From positions 1 through 34,781 of the forward strand of contig CAJUJM010000016.1 of the NCBI GenBank assembly GCA_910586755.1: DNA of 34,781 nucleotides, given 5' to 3'. The notes beneath the pieces were generated by a model. That model was not told the DNA's origin. It saw only the letters and a program-made list of their open reading frames with translations, and made no database searches. Position 1 is the stretch's first letter. Each line of letters begins with the position of its first letter. A program made the position numbers and the translations under genes. Positions 25,380 through 33,236 of the stretch are shown piece after piece. This DNA is from an uncultured Lachnospiraceae bacterium. Lineage in GTDB: Bacteria > Bacillota > Clostridia > Lachnospirales > Lachnospiraceae.

Positions 25380-25850
25380 GTGCCACGTAAAGGACATACT
25401 CAGAAAAGAGACGTACTGGCAGACCCGATTTACAACAATAAGGTTGTGACAAAGCTGATCAACAATATTATGTTAGACGGCAAAAAGGGTGTTGCCCAGA
25501 AGATCGTATACGGCGCATTTGAACGTGTTGCAGAAAAGACTGGCAAAGACGCTGTAGAAGTATTTGAAGAAGCAATGAACAACATTATGCCTGTACTGGA
25601 AGTTAAGGCAAAACGTATCGGCGGCGCTACCTATCAGGTGCCCATCGAGGTTAAGCCTGAGAGAAGACAGGCGCTGGCGCTTCGCTGGATCACTATGTTC
25701 TCCCGCAAGAGAGGCGAGAAGACCCAGGAAGAGAGACTGGCAAACGAGATTATGGATGCTGCTAACAATACCGGCGCATCTGTAAAGAGAAAAGAAGACA
25801 TGCACAAGATGGCAGAGGCAAACAAGGCATTTGCTCACTATCGTTTCTAA
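25380..25850 (+). CDS. rpsG: 30S ribosomal protein S7
   Basis: A 156-residue S7 starting at GTG (MPRKGHTQKRDVLADPIY) with AAGGAGGG upstream. It ends in the usual MAEANKAFAHYRF. An upstream in-frame extension is only the intergenic leader. Confidence 0.97.
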   Translation: MPRKGHTQKRDVLADPIYNNKVVTKLINNIMLDGKKGVAQKIVYGAFERVAEKTGKDAVEVFEEAMNNIMPVLEVKAKRIGGATYQVPIEVKPERRQALALRWITMFSRKRGEKTQEERLANEIMDAANNTGASVKRKEDMHKMAEANKAFAHYRF

Positions 25851-25871
25851 TCATCACAGGAGGAAAAGACC

Positions 25872-27992
25872 TTGGCTGGAAGAGAATATCCATTGGACAG
25901 AACCAGGAATATCGGGATTATGGCTCATATCGATGCAGGTAAGACCACATTGACTGAGCGTATCCTGTATTACACTGGTGTAAACTATAAGATTGGTAAC
26001 ACTCACGAAGGCAACGCCACCATGGACTGGATGGAGCAGGAGCAGGAAAGAGGTATTACCATTACTTCCGCTGCTACCACCTGTCACTGGACTCTGGAAG
26101 AGAACTGCAAACCGAAGCCCGGAGCTCTGGAGCACCGCATTAATATTATCGATACTCCAGGACACGTTGACTTTACGGTAGAGGTTGAGCGTTCCTTACG
26201 TGTATTGGACGGCGCTGTAGGCGTCTTCTGTGCAAAGGGCGGTGTAGAGCCCCAGTCTGAAAACGTATGGCGTCAGGCTGACACCTACAATGTACCCAGA
26301 ATGGCATTCATCAATAAGATGGATATCCTGGGTGCGGATTTCTACGGAGCAGTAGAGCAGATTCGTACCAGATTAGGTAAGAATGCAATCTGTCTGCAGC
26401 TTCCCATCGGCAAGGAAGATGAATTCAAGGGAATCATCGACCTGTTCGAGATGAAGGCTTATATTTACAACGACGATAAAGGCGACGATATCAGCGTTAC
26501 CGATATTCCTGAGGACATGCAGGATGATGCGGAGCTGTACCGCGGCGAGCTTGTTGAGAAGATCTGCGAGCTGGATGACGATTTGACAATGATGTATCTG
26601 GAGGGCGAAGAGCCTTCTGTGGAGCAATTAAAGAAGGCATTGAGAAAGGCTACCTGCGAATGTACTGCTATTCCGGTTTGCTGTGGTTCTGCTTACAGAA
26701 ACCGTGGCGTACAGAAGCTTTTGGATGCTGTTCTGGAATTTATGCCTGCTCCTACTGACATTCCCGCCATTAAGGGTACTGACCTGGACGGCAATGAGAT
26801 AGAGAGACACTCTTCTGATGATGAGCCTTTCTCTGCTCTGGTATTTAAGATTATGACGGATCCGTTTGTTGGTAAGCTGGCTTACTTCCGCGTTTACTCC
26901 GGAACCATGAACTCCGGTTCATACGTAATGAACGCAACCAAGGGAAAGAAGGAGCGTGTTGGACGTATTCTTCAGATGCATGCCAACAAGAGACAGGAGC
27001 TTGATAAGGTTTACTCCGGCGATATTGCCGCTGCTATCGGCTTTAAGTTCAGCGGAACCGGAGATACTATCTGTGATGATCAGCATCCGGTAATCCTGGA
27101 GTCCATGGAGTTCCCGGAGCCGGTTATCGATATTGCTATTGAGCCCAAGACCAAGGCTGGCCAGCAGAAGATGGGCGAAGCTTTAGCAAAGCTTGCTGAG
27201 GAGGATCCCACATTCCGTGCAAAGACCGACCAGGAAACCGGACAGACAATTATTTCCGGTATGGGCGAGCTCCATCTGGAGATTATCGTAGACCGTCTGC
27301 TTCGTGAGTTTAACGTAGAAGCAAATGTAGGCGCTCCTCAGGTAGCATACAAAGAGACCTTTACCAAGGCTGTTGACCAGGAATACAAATATGCCAAGCA
27401 GTCCGGCGGACGCGGTCAGTACGGACATTGTAAGGTTAGGTTCGCACCCATGGATGCAAATGCAGAAGAATTATTTAAGTTTGAATCCAGCGTTGTGGGC
27501 GGTTCTATTCCCAAGGAATATATTCCTGCAATCGGCGAAGGTATCGAAGAGGCAGCTAAGAGCGGTATCTTAGGCGGCTTCCCGGTACTGGGTGTACACG
27601 CTAATGTATACGACGGTTCTTATCATGAGGTTGACTCTTCTGAGATGGCATTCCATATTGCCGGTTCTATGGCATTTAAGGAAGCTATGAAGAAAGCAAA
27701 CCCGGTTCTGTTAGAGCCGATTATGAAGGTGGAAGTAACCATGCCGGAAGAGTATATGGGCGATGTTATCGGTGATATTAACTCCCGGCGCGGCCGTATC
27801 GAGGGTATGGACGACGTTGGCGGCGGAAAGATCATCAGAGCATTTGTTCCGTTGTCTGAGATGTTCGGCTACTCCACTGACTTGCGTTCCAGAACACAGG
27901 GACGCGGCAACTACTCCATGTTCTTTGACAAGTACGAACAGGTACCCAAGAGCGTTCAGGAGAAGGTGCTGGCTGAAAAGAACGGCAAATAA
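25872..27992 (+). CDS. fusA: Elongation factor G
   Basis: A 706-residue translocase GTPase starting at TTG after AGGAGGAAAAG. G1 is AHIDAGKTT, G3 IDTPGHVDFT and G4 NKMD. All five domains are present, with RGRIEGMDDVGGG in the C-terminal domains. It follows rpsG by 21 nt. Confidence 0.97.
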   Translation: MAGREYPLDRTRNIGIMAHIDAGKTTLTERILYYTGVNYKIGNTHEGNATMDWMEQEQERGITITSAATTCHWTLEENCKPKPGALEHRINIIDTPGHVDFTVEVERSLRVLDGAVGVFCAKGGVEPQSENVWRQADTYNVPRMAFINKMDILGADFYGAVEQIRTRLGKNAICLQLPIGKEDEFKGIIDLFEMKAYIYNDDKGDDISVTDIPEDMQDDAELYRGELVEKICELDDDLTMMYLEGEEPSVEQLKKALRKATCECTAIPVCCGSAYRNRGVQKLLDAVLEFMPAPTDIPAIKGTDLDGNEIERHSSDDEPFSALVFKIMTDPFVGKLAYFRVYSGTMNSGSYVMNATKGKKERVGRILQMHANKRQELDKVYSGDIAAAIGFKFSGTGDTICDDQHPVILESMEFPEPVIDIAIEPKTKAGQQKMGEALAKLAEEDPTFRAKTDQETGQTIISGMGELHLEIIVDRLLREFNVEANVGAPQVAYKETFTKAVDQEYKYAKQSGGRGQYGHCKVRFAPMDANAEELFKFESSVVGGSIPKEYIPAIGEGIEEAAKSGILGGFPVLGVHANVYDGSYHEVDSSEMAFHIAGSMAFKEAMKKANPVLLEPIMKVEVTMPEEYMGDVIGDINSRRGRIEGMDDVGGGKIIRAFVPLSEMFGYSTDLRSRTQGRGNYSMFFDKYEQVPKSVQEKVLAEKNGK

Positions 27993-28072
27993 TAATTGAT
28001 CTGTTTATCCCAGCCGTGGGGTAATCTCTGCGGCTGATTGAAAACAAGTGCCTGTCAAAGGGCACAATAGGC

Positions 28073-28101
28073 TTGAAAATTTACTAAAAATAGAATATAA
28101 T
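28073..28101 (+). promoter_or_regulatory. Separate sigma-A promoter for tuf
   Basis: TTGAAA, 17 bp, TATAAT in the 177-nt fusA-tuf gap. It lets EF-Tu be made in excess of the ribosomal proteins. Confidence 0.8.
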
Positions 28102-28169
28102 GGTTTCAGCCTATGTTTGTAAAAACTAAGATAGCCCCAAAGGGCGCAAATTAAGGAGGACGTTATAAA

Positions 28170-29363
28170 ATGGCAAAAGCTAAGTTTGAAAGAAGCAAAC
28201 CGCATTGTAACATTGGTACCATCGGCCACGTTGACCATGGTAAAACCACTTTAACCGCTGCTATTACCAAGACTTTACACGAGAGATTAGGTACTGGCGA
28301 AGCTGTTGCATTCGAGAATATCGATAAGGCTCCCGAGGAGAGAGAGCGTGGTATTACCATCTCTACCGCACACGTTGAGTATGAGACCAGCAAGAGACAC
28401 TATGCACACGTTGACTGCCCAGGCCATGCTGACTATGTAAAGAACATGATCACTGGCGCTGCTCAGATGGACGGCGCTATCCTGGTTGTTGCTGCTACCG
28501 ATGGCGTTATGGCTCAGACCAGAGAGCACATCCTGCTTTCCCGTCAGGTAGGCGTACCCTACATCGTAGTATTCATGAACAAGTGTGATATGGTTGACGA
28601 TCCTGAGCTGCTTGAGTTAGTAGAGATGGAGATTCGTGAACTGTTAGACGAGTATGAGTTCCCGGGCGATGACACTCCTGTAATTCAGGGTTCCGCTCTG
28701 AAGGCACTTGAGGATCCCAGCTCTGAGTGGGGCGACAAGGTTCTGGAGTTAATGGATGCTGTTGACAGCTACGTTCCGGATCCGGTTCGTGAGAATGACA
28801 AGCCATTCCTGATGCCTGTTGAGGACGTATTCTCCATTACCGGCCGTGGTACTGTTGCTACCGGTAGAGTAGAGCGTGGTACTCTGCATGTATCTGATGA
28901 AGTTGAGATCGTTGGTATCAGCGAGGAGAGCCGCAAGGTTGTTGTTACTGGTATCGAGATGTTCCGTAAGCTGTTAGACGAGGCTCAGGCTGGTGATAAC
29001 ATCGGCGCTCTGCTTCGTGGCGTTCAGAGAAACGAGATCGAGCGTGGACAGTGTCTGGTTAAGCCCGGCTCTGTAAAGTGCCACAAGAAGTTTACCGCTC
29101 AGGTATACGTTCTGACCAAGGACGAGGGTGGCCGTCATACTCCCTTCTTTAACAACTATCGTCCTCAGTTCTACTTCAGAACCACTGACGTTACCGGCGT
29201 TTGCGAGTTACCCGAAGGCACCGAGATGTGTATGCCTGGCGATAACGTAGAGATGACCGTAGAGCTGATCCATCCCGTAGCTATGGAGCAGGGTCTTCGT
29301 TTCGCTATTCGTGAGGGTGGCAGAACCGTTGGTTCCGGTAGAGTTGTTTCTATCATTGAGTAA
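28170..29363 (+). CDS. tuf: Elongation factor Tu
   Basis: A 397-residue EF-Tu starting MAKAKFERSKPHCNIG after AAGGAGG. G1 is GHVDHGKTT, G3 DCPGHADY and G4 NKCD; domains 2 and 3 are complete to GRVVSIIE. Confidence 0.98.
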   Translation: MAKAKFERSKPHCNIGTIGHVDHGKTTLTAAITKTLHERLGTGEAVAFENIDKAPEERERGITISTAHVEYETSKRHYAHVDCPGHADYVKNMITGAAQMDGAILVVAATDGVMAQTREHILLSRQVGVPYIVVFMNKCDMVDDPELLELVEMEIRELLDEYEFPGDDTPVIQGSALKALEDPSSEWGDKVLELMDAVDSYVPDPVRENDKPFLMPVEDVFSITGRGTVATGRVERGTLHVSDEVEIVGISEESRKVVVTGIEMFRKLLDEAQAGDNIGALLRGVQRNEIERGQCLVKPGSVKCHKKFTAQVYVLTKDEGGRHTPFFNNYRPQFYFRTTDVTGVCELPEGTEMCMPGDNVEMTVELIHPVAMEQGLRFAIREGGRTVGSGRVVSIIE

Positions 29364-29397
29364 TCTTTAGATTAGATCCAAATAATAAAAATAAGTA

Positions 29398-29434
29398 CCG
29401 CAATCCTTTGAGAAATCAAGGGTTGCGGTTTCTT
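29398..29434 (+). terminator. Terminator of tuf / end of the str operon
   Basis: CCGCAATCCTT (29398-29408) pairs with AAGGGTTGCGG (29418-29428), one G-T pair, followed by TTTCTT. Confidence 0.85.
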
Positions 29435-29513
29435 AATGTCTAAAAATAATAGCGAACAAAAAGAAAAACCACTTGCTGGAATTTCATTGAAAATGGCTTG
29501 TGGCTCTAAAAAT

Positions 29514-29693
29514 AGGGAGTCCGCTCGTGCCTCCCTTTGCTTAATTACAATAAATCCTTTGGCACACATCCAAAGAAGAATTGTAATAATATTTTATGTT
29601 GAAGAAAAAAATTATGTATAGATAAAATAAAGGGAACTCGCTCGTAGTTCCCTTGTTTGAAATACTATATTAGAGTTCCACTCGTGAACACTT
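29514..29693 (-). repeat. Three 23-nt hairpins with a shared loop (structured RNA or protein sites)
   Basis: Units lie at 29514-29536, 29631-29653 and 29671-29693. Each is 23 nt with the loop CRCTCGT (minus strand ACGAGYG) at the same position and different but self-complementary arms: AGGGAACT/AGTTCCCT in unit 2, AGGGAG/CTCCCT in unit 1, and a weaker AGAGTTC/GAACACT in unit 3. Unit 2 on the minus strand is followed by TTATTTTATC and can serve as a terminator for the toxin-like gene upstream of it. No protein gene is supported between 29364 and 29732. Confidence 0.6.
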
Positions 29694-29732
29694 CTCTTGT
29701 ACCTTTATACTAGCATGAAAATCCAAATTTGT

Positions 29733-30256
29733 CTACATTTCTTTTAGAGATTTTTCTAAAAAATCTGCTAAATTTTGAATATTTGAAAAATGGTAGGTAT
29801 CAAGCAATTCTTGGAATTTATCCAGTTGTTGTTGCTTTGAATCCAAATCAGTTTGTAGCAAGGTGCGATTGTTTTTCAGCTTTTCAATATATTGTAATTT
29901 ATCGTCATACATATTTTGCAATGTCTGATAATGGTGATTTATGCCAAGCGATAAAGAAATAGCTTTATCAACAGCTTTCATTTCATCAGCAGAAAGGTCG
30001 GTAATATAATCGCTAAGTCTTGCTTTGCTTACACAAATAATATTTCCGAGAAGAACATTTCCGTCAAGTATGAGTTTGCCGGAGGAATCTTTTTTCTCAG
30101 CAATCGGGACAACAATAGGAAGCGTAGAGGTGGTATGCGTTATAGGTGCAATCAGTGTATTGGGTGATGTTCTATTAGCTGAATTATATTGAAGAACTAC
30201 ACAAGGCCGCTCTTTGCATTCCTCACTACCAATGCCAACGCCTATTTTATTTGCAT
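29733..30256 (-). pseudogene. MazF/PemK-like toxin gene with a deleted N-terminus and C-terminal coiled coil
   Basis: From codon GGC at 30242 the minus frame reads GVGIGSEECKERPCVVLQYN, then NTLIAPITHTTSTLPIVVPI and DGNVLLGNIICVSKARLSDY, which is the MazF/PemK fold, followed by a coiled-coil tail of about 70 residues to 29733. The expected start (ATG at 30256, MQIK) runs into TAG after four codons. The family motif RGEIYLxxL that should follow is missing, so a small frame-changing deletion seems to have removed it. No start codon exists in the rest of the frame before the Met at 29981. The intact family would be an mRNA endonuclease; this copy is probably inactive. Confidence 0.7.
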
Positions 30257-30276
30257 TCCCCTACGGTCTAAATCTA

Positions 30277-30450
30277 TCAGAATAGAAAAAAATCAGCAAA
30301 AGTATTTACAGTAGCAGATTTGTTTGTAGTAATCTTTATTTCCAGCAAATCATTTATAGTAATTCCAAGCATATCACAAAATTCTAATATTGTTTCGACT
30401 GGCGGTTCACTATATCCGTTTTCATAATTAGAATATGAGGAATTAGTGCA
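30277..30450 (-). pseudogene. C-terminal fragment of an XRE-type helix-turn-helix regulator
   Basis: The minus frame reads SSYSNYENGYSEPPVETI and then LEFCDMLGITINDLLEIK, the recognition helix and last helices of a Cro/C1 HTH domain, ending at a stop at 30277-30279. The first half of the domain is absent: near 30445 the sequence changes to an unrelated plus-strand gene fragment. It lies directly upstream of the toxin-like gene and could have been its antitoxin or regulator (inference). Confidence 0.65.
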
Positions 30451-30724
30451 AATGGAATCTGATATTAGAAACCGTGCGGTAAAAAAGATTACAGCGCTGC
30501 TGGAAAAGCGGACAGCGGGAATTATGGATGCAAACCGCAGAAACTATTATGGGGAATGTGCAGCGTATATCGCCGCTTTAGGCGAGGTGAGGGAATCCAT
30601 GGGAGAGACAGGGGCCAAACAGAGGCTTATGACATCGTATAAGGATACGTATCCGCGAAGAAGTGCATTTCGGGAAGAAATGAGGAAGTATGGTTGGAGC
30701 GATATTAAGAGAAAATTGGATTAA
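30446..30724 (+). pseudogene. 3' fragment of a probable SWIM zinc-finger protein gene (copy 1)
   Basis: A 92-residue frame with GTG or ATG (30452) possible at its start. The tail NYYGECAAYIAALGEVRES ... DTYPRRSAFREEMRKYGW resembles the C-terminal helical end of SWIM zinc-finger proteins of Firmicutes. The zinc-binding CxC...CxH part is missing. The 5' boundary coincides with the truncated XRE gene, so this is a recombination junction. Its last 24 codons recur at 32608-32679. The identification is from pattern memory and is moderate. Confidence 0.5.
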
Positions 30725-30728
30725 CTTG

Positions 30729-30757
30729 AGGGGCTGCCCGGGAAATAGGCAGCCCCT
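30729..30757. terminator. Bidirectional terminator hairpin between convergent genes
   Basis: GGGGCTGCC (30730-30738) and GGCAGCCCC (30748-30756) form a perfect 9-bp stem between the SWIM fragment and the cyclase gene that ends at 30774 on the other strand. Confidence 0.65.
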
Positions 30758-30773
30758 TGGAAACTGCGTTTTA

Positions 30774-32144
30774 TTACGATTCGGCGGCCTCCGTCTCATC
30801 ATAAAAATGGCATCCGCAGCGGCCATGCTCTTTCACAATGTAGAGCGCGCTATCGGCCTCGGTATAGAGGCTGTCCGTAAATCCCTGGGTGGAAAAGGCT
30901 CCGCCGACGCTGAGTGACACAGCGGGGAGACCATCGTCAGGATTTTGAAGAGTCTTATTCATCTCCGTTACTTTATTCAAAATGGTGGGCTGTAGATTAC
31001 TGGTGACCTCGGTGATAATCACAGCAAATTCGTCTCCGCCAATCCTCGCAGGATAGTCTTGGGTACGAAAGCTGTGCTTGATAACCGCAGCAACCTTCTT
31101 TAAAATCTGATCTCCAGTCTCGTGCCCATAGTTATCATTAACCAGCTTGAACTTATCCACATCAATAATCAACAAAGCCAGCGGACAGGGATTAATTTTG
31201 AAAAACTCCTTCATCTGCTCAAATGCGCCCCGGTTTATCAGTCCGGTCAGCGGATCGTGCTCGGCACGGTGGCGCAAAAGGGCCTCGTGGGAAGCCTTCA
31301 CCTCATATATATCATTGTAGGTCAGGGCCAGATACTTAAACTCATAAGCGCCCATAATATTCAGCTGCTTTTCCTCTTTGATACAGTCAATGTATAGCTG
31401 AAGGGGCCTGACAATCAACACGATAACCATGGTAAAGGTGATAAGGTTCAGGATAAATAAGAAGCTGATAAACATTGTCTGGGTAGACATAGTATTTTTC
31501 AGTTTGGCGAGAGTGCTTTGCTGCTCCAGATGAGTACTGTCAATCACACTGCTGACAAAATAGGAAATATTGTTGCTGATTGAAGCCTTCGCGTCCTGAT
31601 AGCTGTCATCAAAAATGATTTTCCGGGCTTTTTCCACCATTTCCTCCGGAGTCAGATTCTGATCATCTGGCTGAAGCGGCATCTCCCTTACCACCGCAGG
31701 AAAGTCGTTGTCTCCACCCTGAGAGAGGGCTATCAGCTTAATGGCATAGATCTCCCGTTCCATCAGCTCATTGGAATAGGAGAGCGCTTCCTTAAGAAAC
31801 TGCAATGCTTCATCGCTGACAAGATACTGCTCCAGGTTTTCCAGCGCGTTTTCTCTCCGGCGTGTAACATTGGCCTCAGTAAAATAGGCCTCCATGTACG
31901 TGGGATCCATTGTCATCACATAGAGCCGGATTTGTTCCGTCAAATAGTTTGAGCCGTCCGCTATCTGTGCAGCATAACTTTGGCTGTCTATGTATTCGTC
32001 AGTAGCCGTAACCATGGTCTTATATTCCTTTGATGCGTTGATTGTAGCGACAATCAGCAAAACATATAAGACAGCGGAGATGGCAATCATACTGTAGTTT
32101 ACTGTTCGGATTCGGATTCCCTTAATTGACTTTTTCTGCTCCAT
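30774..32144 (-). CDS. Membrane-bound diguanylate cyclase (GGDEF)
   Basis: A 456-residue cyclase that makes cyclic di-GMP. Transmembrane helix 1 is at about residues 17-36, an extracellular mostly helical sensor at 37-220, helix 2 at about 223-246, and a coiled linker leads to the GGDEF domain (about 290-450). The active site is intact (RIGGDEFAV, GGDEF at 369-373), as are the metal/substrate motif IIDVDKFKLVND and the inhibitory I-site RTQD (360-363) five residues before GGDEF. It starts at ATG after AAGGGG and stands alone. The sensor domain is not one I can name. Confidence 0.92.
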   Translation of the reverse strand: MEQKKSIKGIRIRTVNYSMIAISAVLYVLLIVATINASKEYKTMVTATDEYIDSQSYAAQIADGSNYLTEQIRLYVMTMDPTYMEAYFTEANVTRRRENALENLEQYLVSDEALQFLKEALSYSNELMEREIYAIKLIALSQGGDNDFPAVVREMPLQPDDQNLTPEEMVEKARKIIFDDSYQDAKASISNNISYFVSSVIDSTHLEQQSTLAKLKNTMSTQTMFISFLFILNLITFTMVIVLIVRPLQLYIDCIKEEKQLNIMGAYEFKYLALTYNDIYEVKASHEALLRHRAEHDPLTGLINRGAFEQMKEFFKINPCPLALLIIDVDKFKLVNDNYGHETGDQILKKVAAVIKHSFRTQDYPARIGGDEFAVIITEVTSNLQPTILNKVTEMNKTLQNPDDGLPAVSLSVGGAFSTQGFTDSLYTEADSALYIVKEHGRCGCHFYDETEAAES

Positions 32145-32607
32145 TTCGACCCCTTCATTTCTATCTACTAAGTATTAAATATTAAATATTTAATATTGCT
32201 CCAGAAATTTCTCCTACAATTATAAGCGATAACTTCTATGTAAGTCAAGAAGGAAACGAGTTCAAAAAGGCGTCTGGAAAACCAGTATAGAATTGATTAA
32301 TAAGCTTTCTGTAGTACATATTGATAAAGATGCACAATATTTGGGGATCTCATTCGAACAGTTTGTTGACACTACAAAAGTCGCGGCTGGGCGCATGAAG
32401 GTTTAGATATGATAGAAATATGCCTGGCAGGTTTGAGATTTTTGAGATACTAAAAAAAGGACATCGGTTTAGAAGGCGTAAATAGTCACATAAGTATTAA
32501 AATTTATTTTATCAAGGTATTGGACTATGGAAACAAAACATAAATATGTTATAATTCAGAGTAGAACATACAATTATAAAGTATATCCGATTATAACGGA
32601 AGTCTAT
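32145..32607 (+). other. AT-rich non-genic stretch with a short coding-like remnant
   Basis: It begins with a TATTAAATATTAAATATT tract before the cyclase gene. Between 32233 and 32406 a plus-strand frame without a good start reads SIELINKLSVVHIDKDAQY and YLGISFEQFVDTTKVAAGR, which looks protein-like but is not a family I recognise; it may be the tail of a decayed gene. Nothing is seen at 32407-32607. Confidence 0.3.
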
Positions 32608-32679
32608 GCGTATCCGCGAAGGAGTACATTTCGGGAAGAAATGAGGAGGTATGGCTGGAGTGATACTAAGAGAAAATAG
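32608..32679 (+). pseudogene. Second, shorter 3' fragment of the SWIM-like gene (copy 2)
   Basis: It reads AYPRRSTFREEMRRYGWSD then TKRK and a stop, nearly the same as the end of copy 1 (YPRRSAFREEMRKYGWSD). The DNA is about 87% alike. It stops 9 nt before the TOTE-like gene, whose AGGAG overlaps this stop codon, which shows the ancestral gene order SWIM gene then TOTE gene. Confidence 0.6.
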
Positions 32680-32688
32680 GAGTTTCTG

Positions 32689-33045
32689 ATGAGAAGCATA
32701 GCAGAATTAGAAAAAAGAATACGCTATCTGGAAGAGGAAAATAAATATTTGAAGAATCTGCTGGCAGGCGCAGGGCTCTCTTATTCTGAAAAAGAGATAG
32801 ATGGGGGCAATGAATATGATCCGGATCAGGGTTCAAGGATTACACCAAGGGATATTACAGGAACAGATGCGAAAGTGTTCTTTAGTATGTTTTGGGGGCG
32901 CACGGATGTATACAGCAAGCGTATGTACATTACAATACAACCAGTCAGACTGATTCATAGACGCGGCAGCTTCAACGTATGTATACTGACTATACGGAAA
33001 TGTTGCAACAAAAAGATATGCCGTACACTGTGTGTGAGGGTGTAA
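32689..33045 (+). pseudogene. Truncated TOTE conflict-system primase (AEP) gene
   Basis: The first 78 residues have a coiled-coil start (LEKRIRYLEEENKYLKNLL), then DPDQGSRITPRDITGTDA and KVFFSMFWGRTDVYSKR. This matches the N-terminal part of archaeo-eukaryotic primase-helicase proteins of the predicted TOTE anti-element systems. After residue 78 the frame no longer resembles the family (the expected Y-x-x-x-C...C-x-x-C finger and helicase are missing) and ends at 33045. A different frame from about 32910 to 33060 looks more protein-like, so the gene was cut by a rearrangement. AGGAG at the start is intact. Confidence 0.65.
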
Positions 33046-33147
33046 GAAATTCTGTGTCTATGGAAATTTAGGTTTCCCTGATAAGAGTTCGATATGTAGA
33101 TTTTTGCTGTCGATTCCATGAACTTCCTGTTGTCGAATGTTCTTTCT

Positions 33148-33155
33148 ATTTATAG
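33148..33155. repeat. Left target-site duplication of the IS256 element
   Basis: ATTTATAG directly precedes the left inverted repeat and is repeated exactly at 34641-34648 after the right one. Confidence 0.9.
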
Positions 33156-33189
33156 GAGTCTATAAAAGTTTTTCTGTAAATAAAGATTT

Positions 33190-33233
33190 AAAAGGTCTTC
33201 TATGATAAAATAATAAATTATAGGAGGCCTTTT
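33190..33233 (+). promoter_or_regulatory. Hairpin that buries the transposase ribosome-binding site
   Basis: AAAAGGTCTTCTAT (33190-33203) pairs over all 14 positions (two G-T pairs) with ATAGGAGGCCTTTT (33220-33233), which contains the AGGAGG used by the transposase ATG at 33237. The loop is 16 nt. Transcripts entering from outside would fold and not be translated, a known way for insertion sequences to limit transposase (role inferred). Confidence 0.6.
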
Positions 33234-33236
33234 ATC

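Noticed and set aside
29436..29621. 61-codon frame after tuf
   Set aside because: It starts at the edge of the tuf terminator, covers one of the hairpins and has no family likeness.
29514..29693. Reading the hairpin units as a CRISPR array
   Set aside because: Units are only three, unequally spaced (95 and 18 nt between them), with differing arms and no cas genes.
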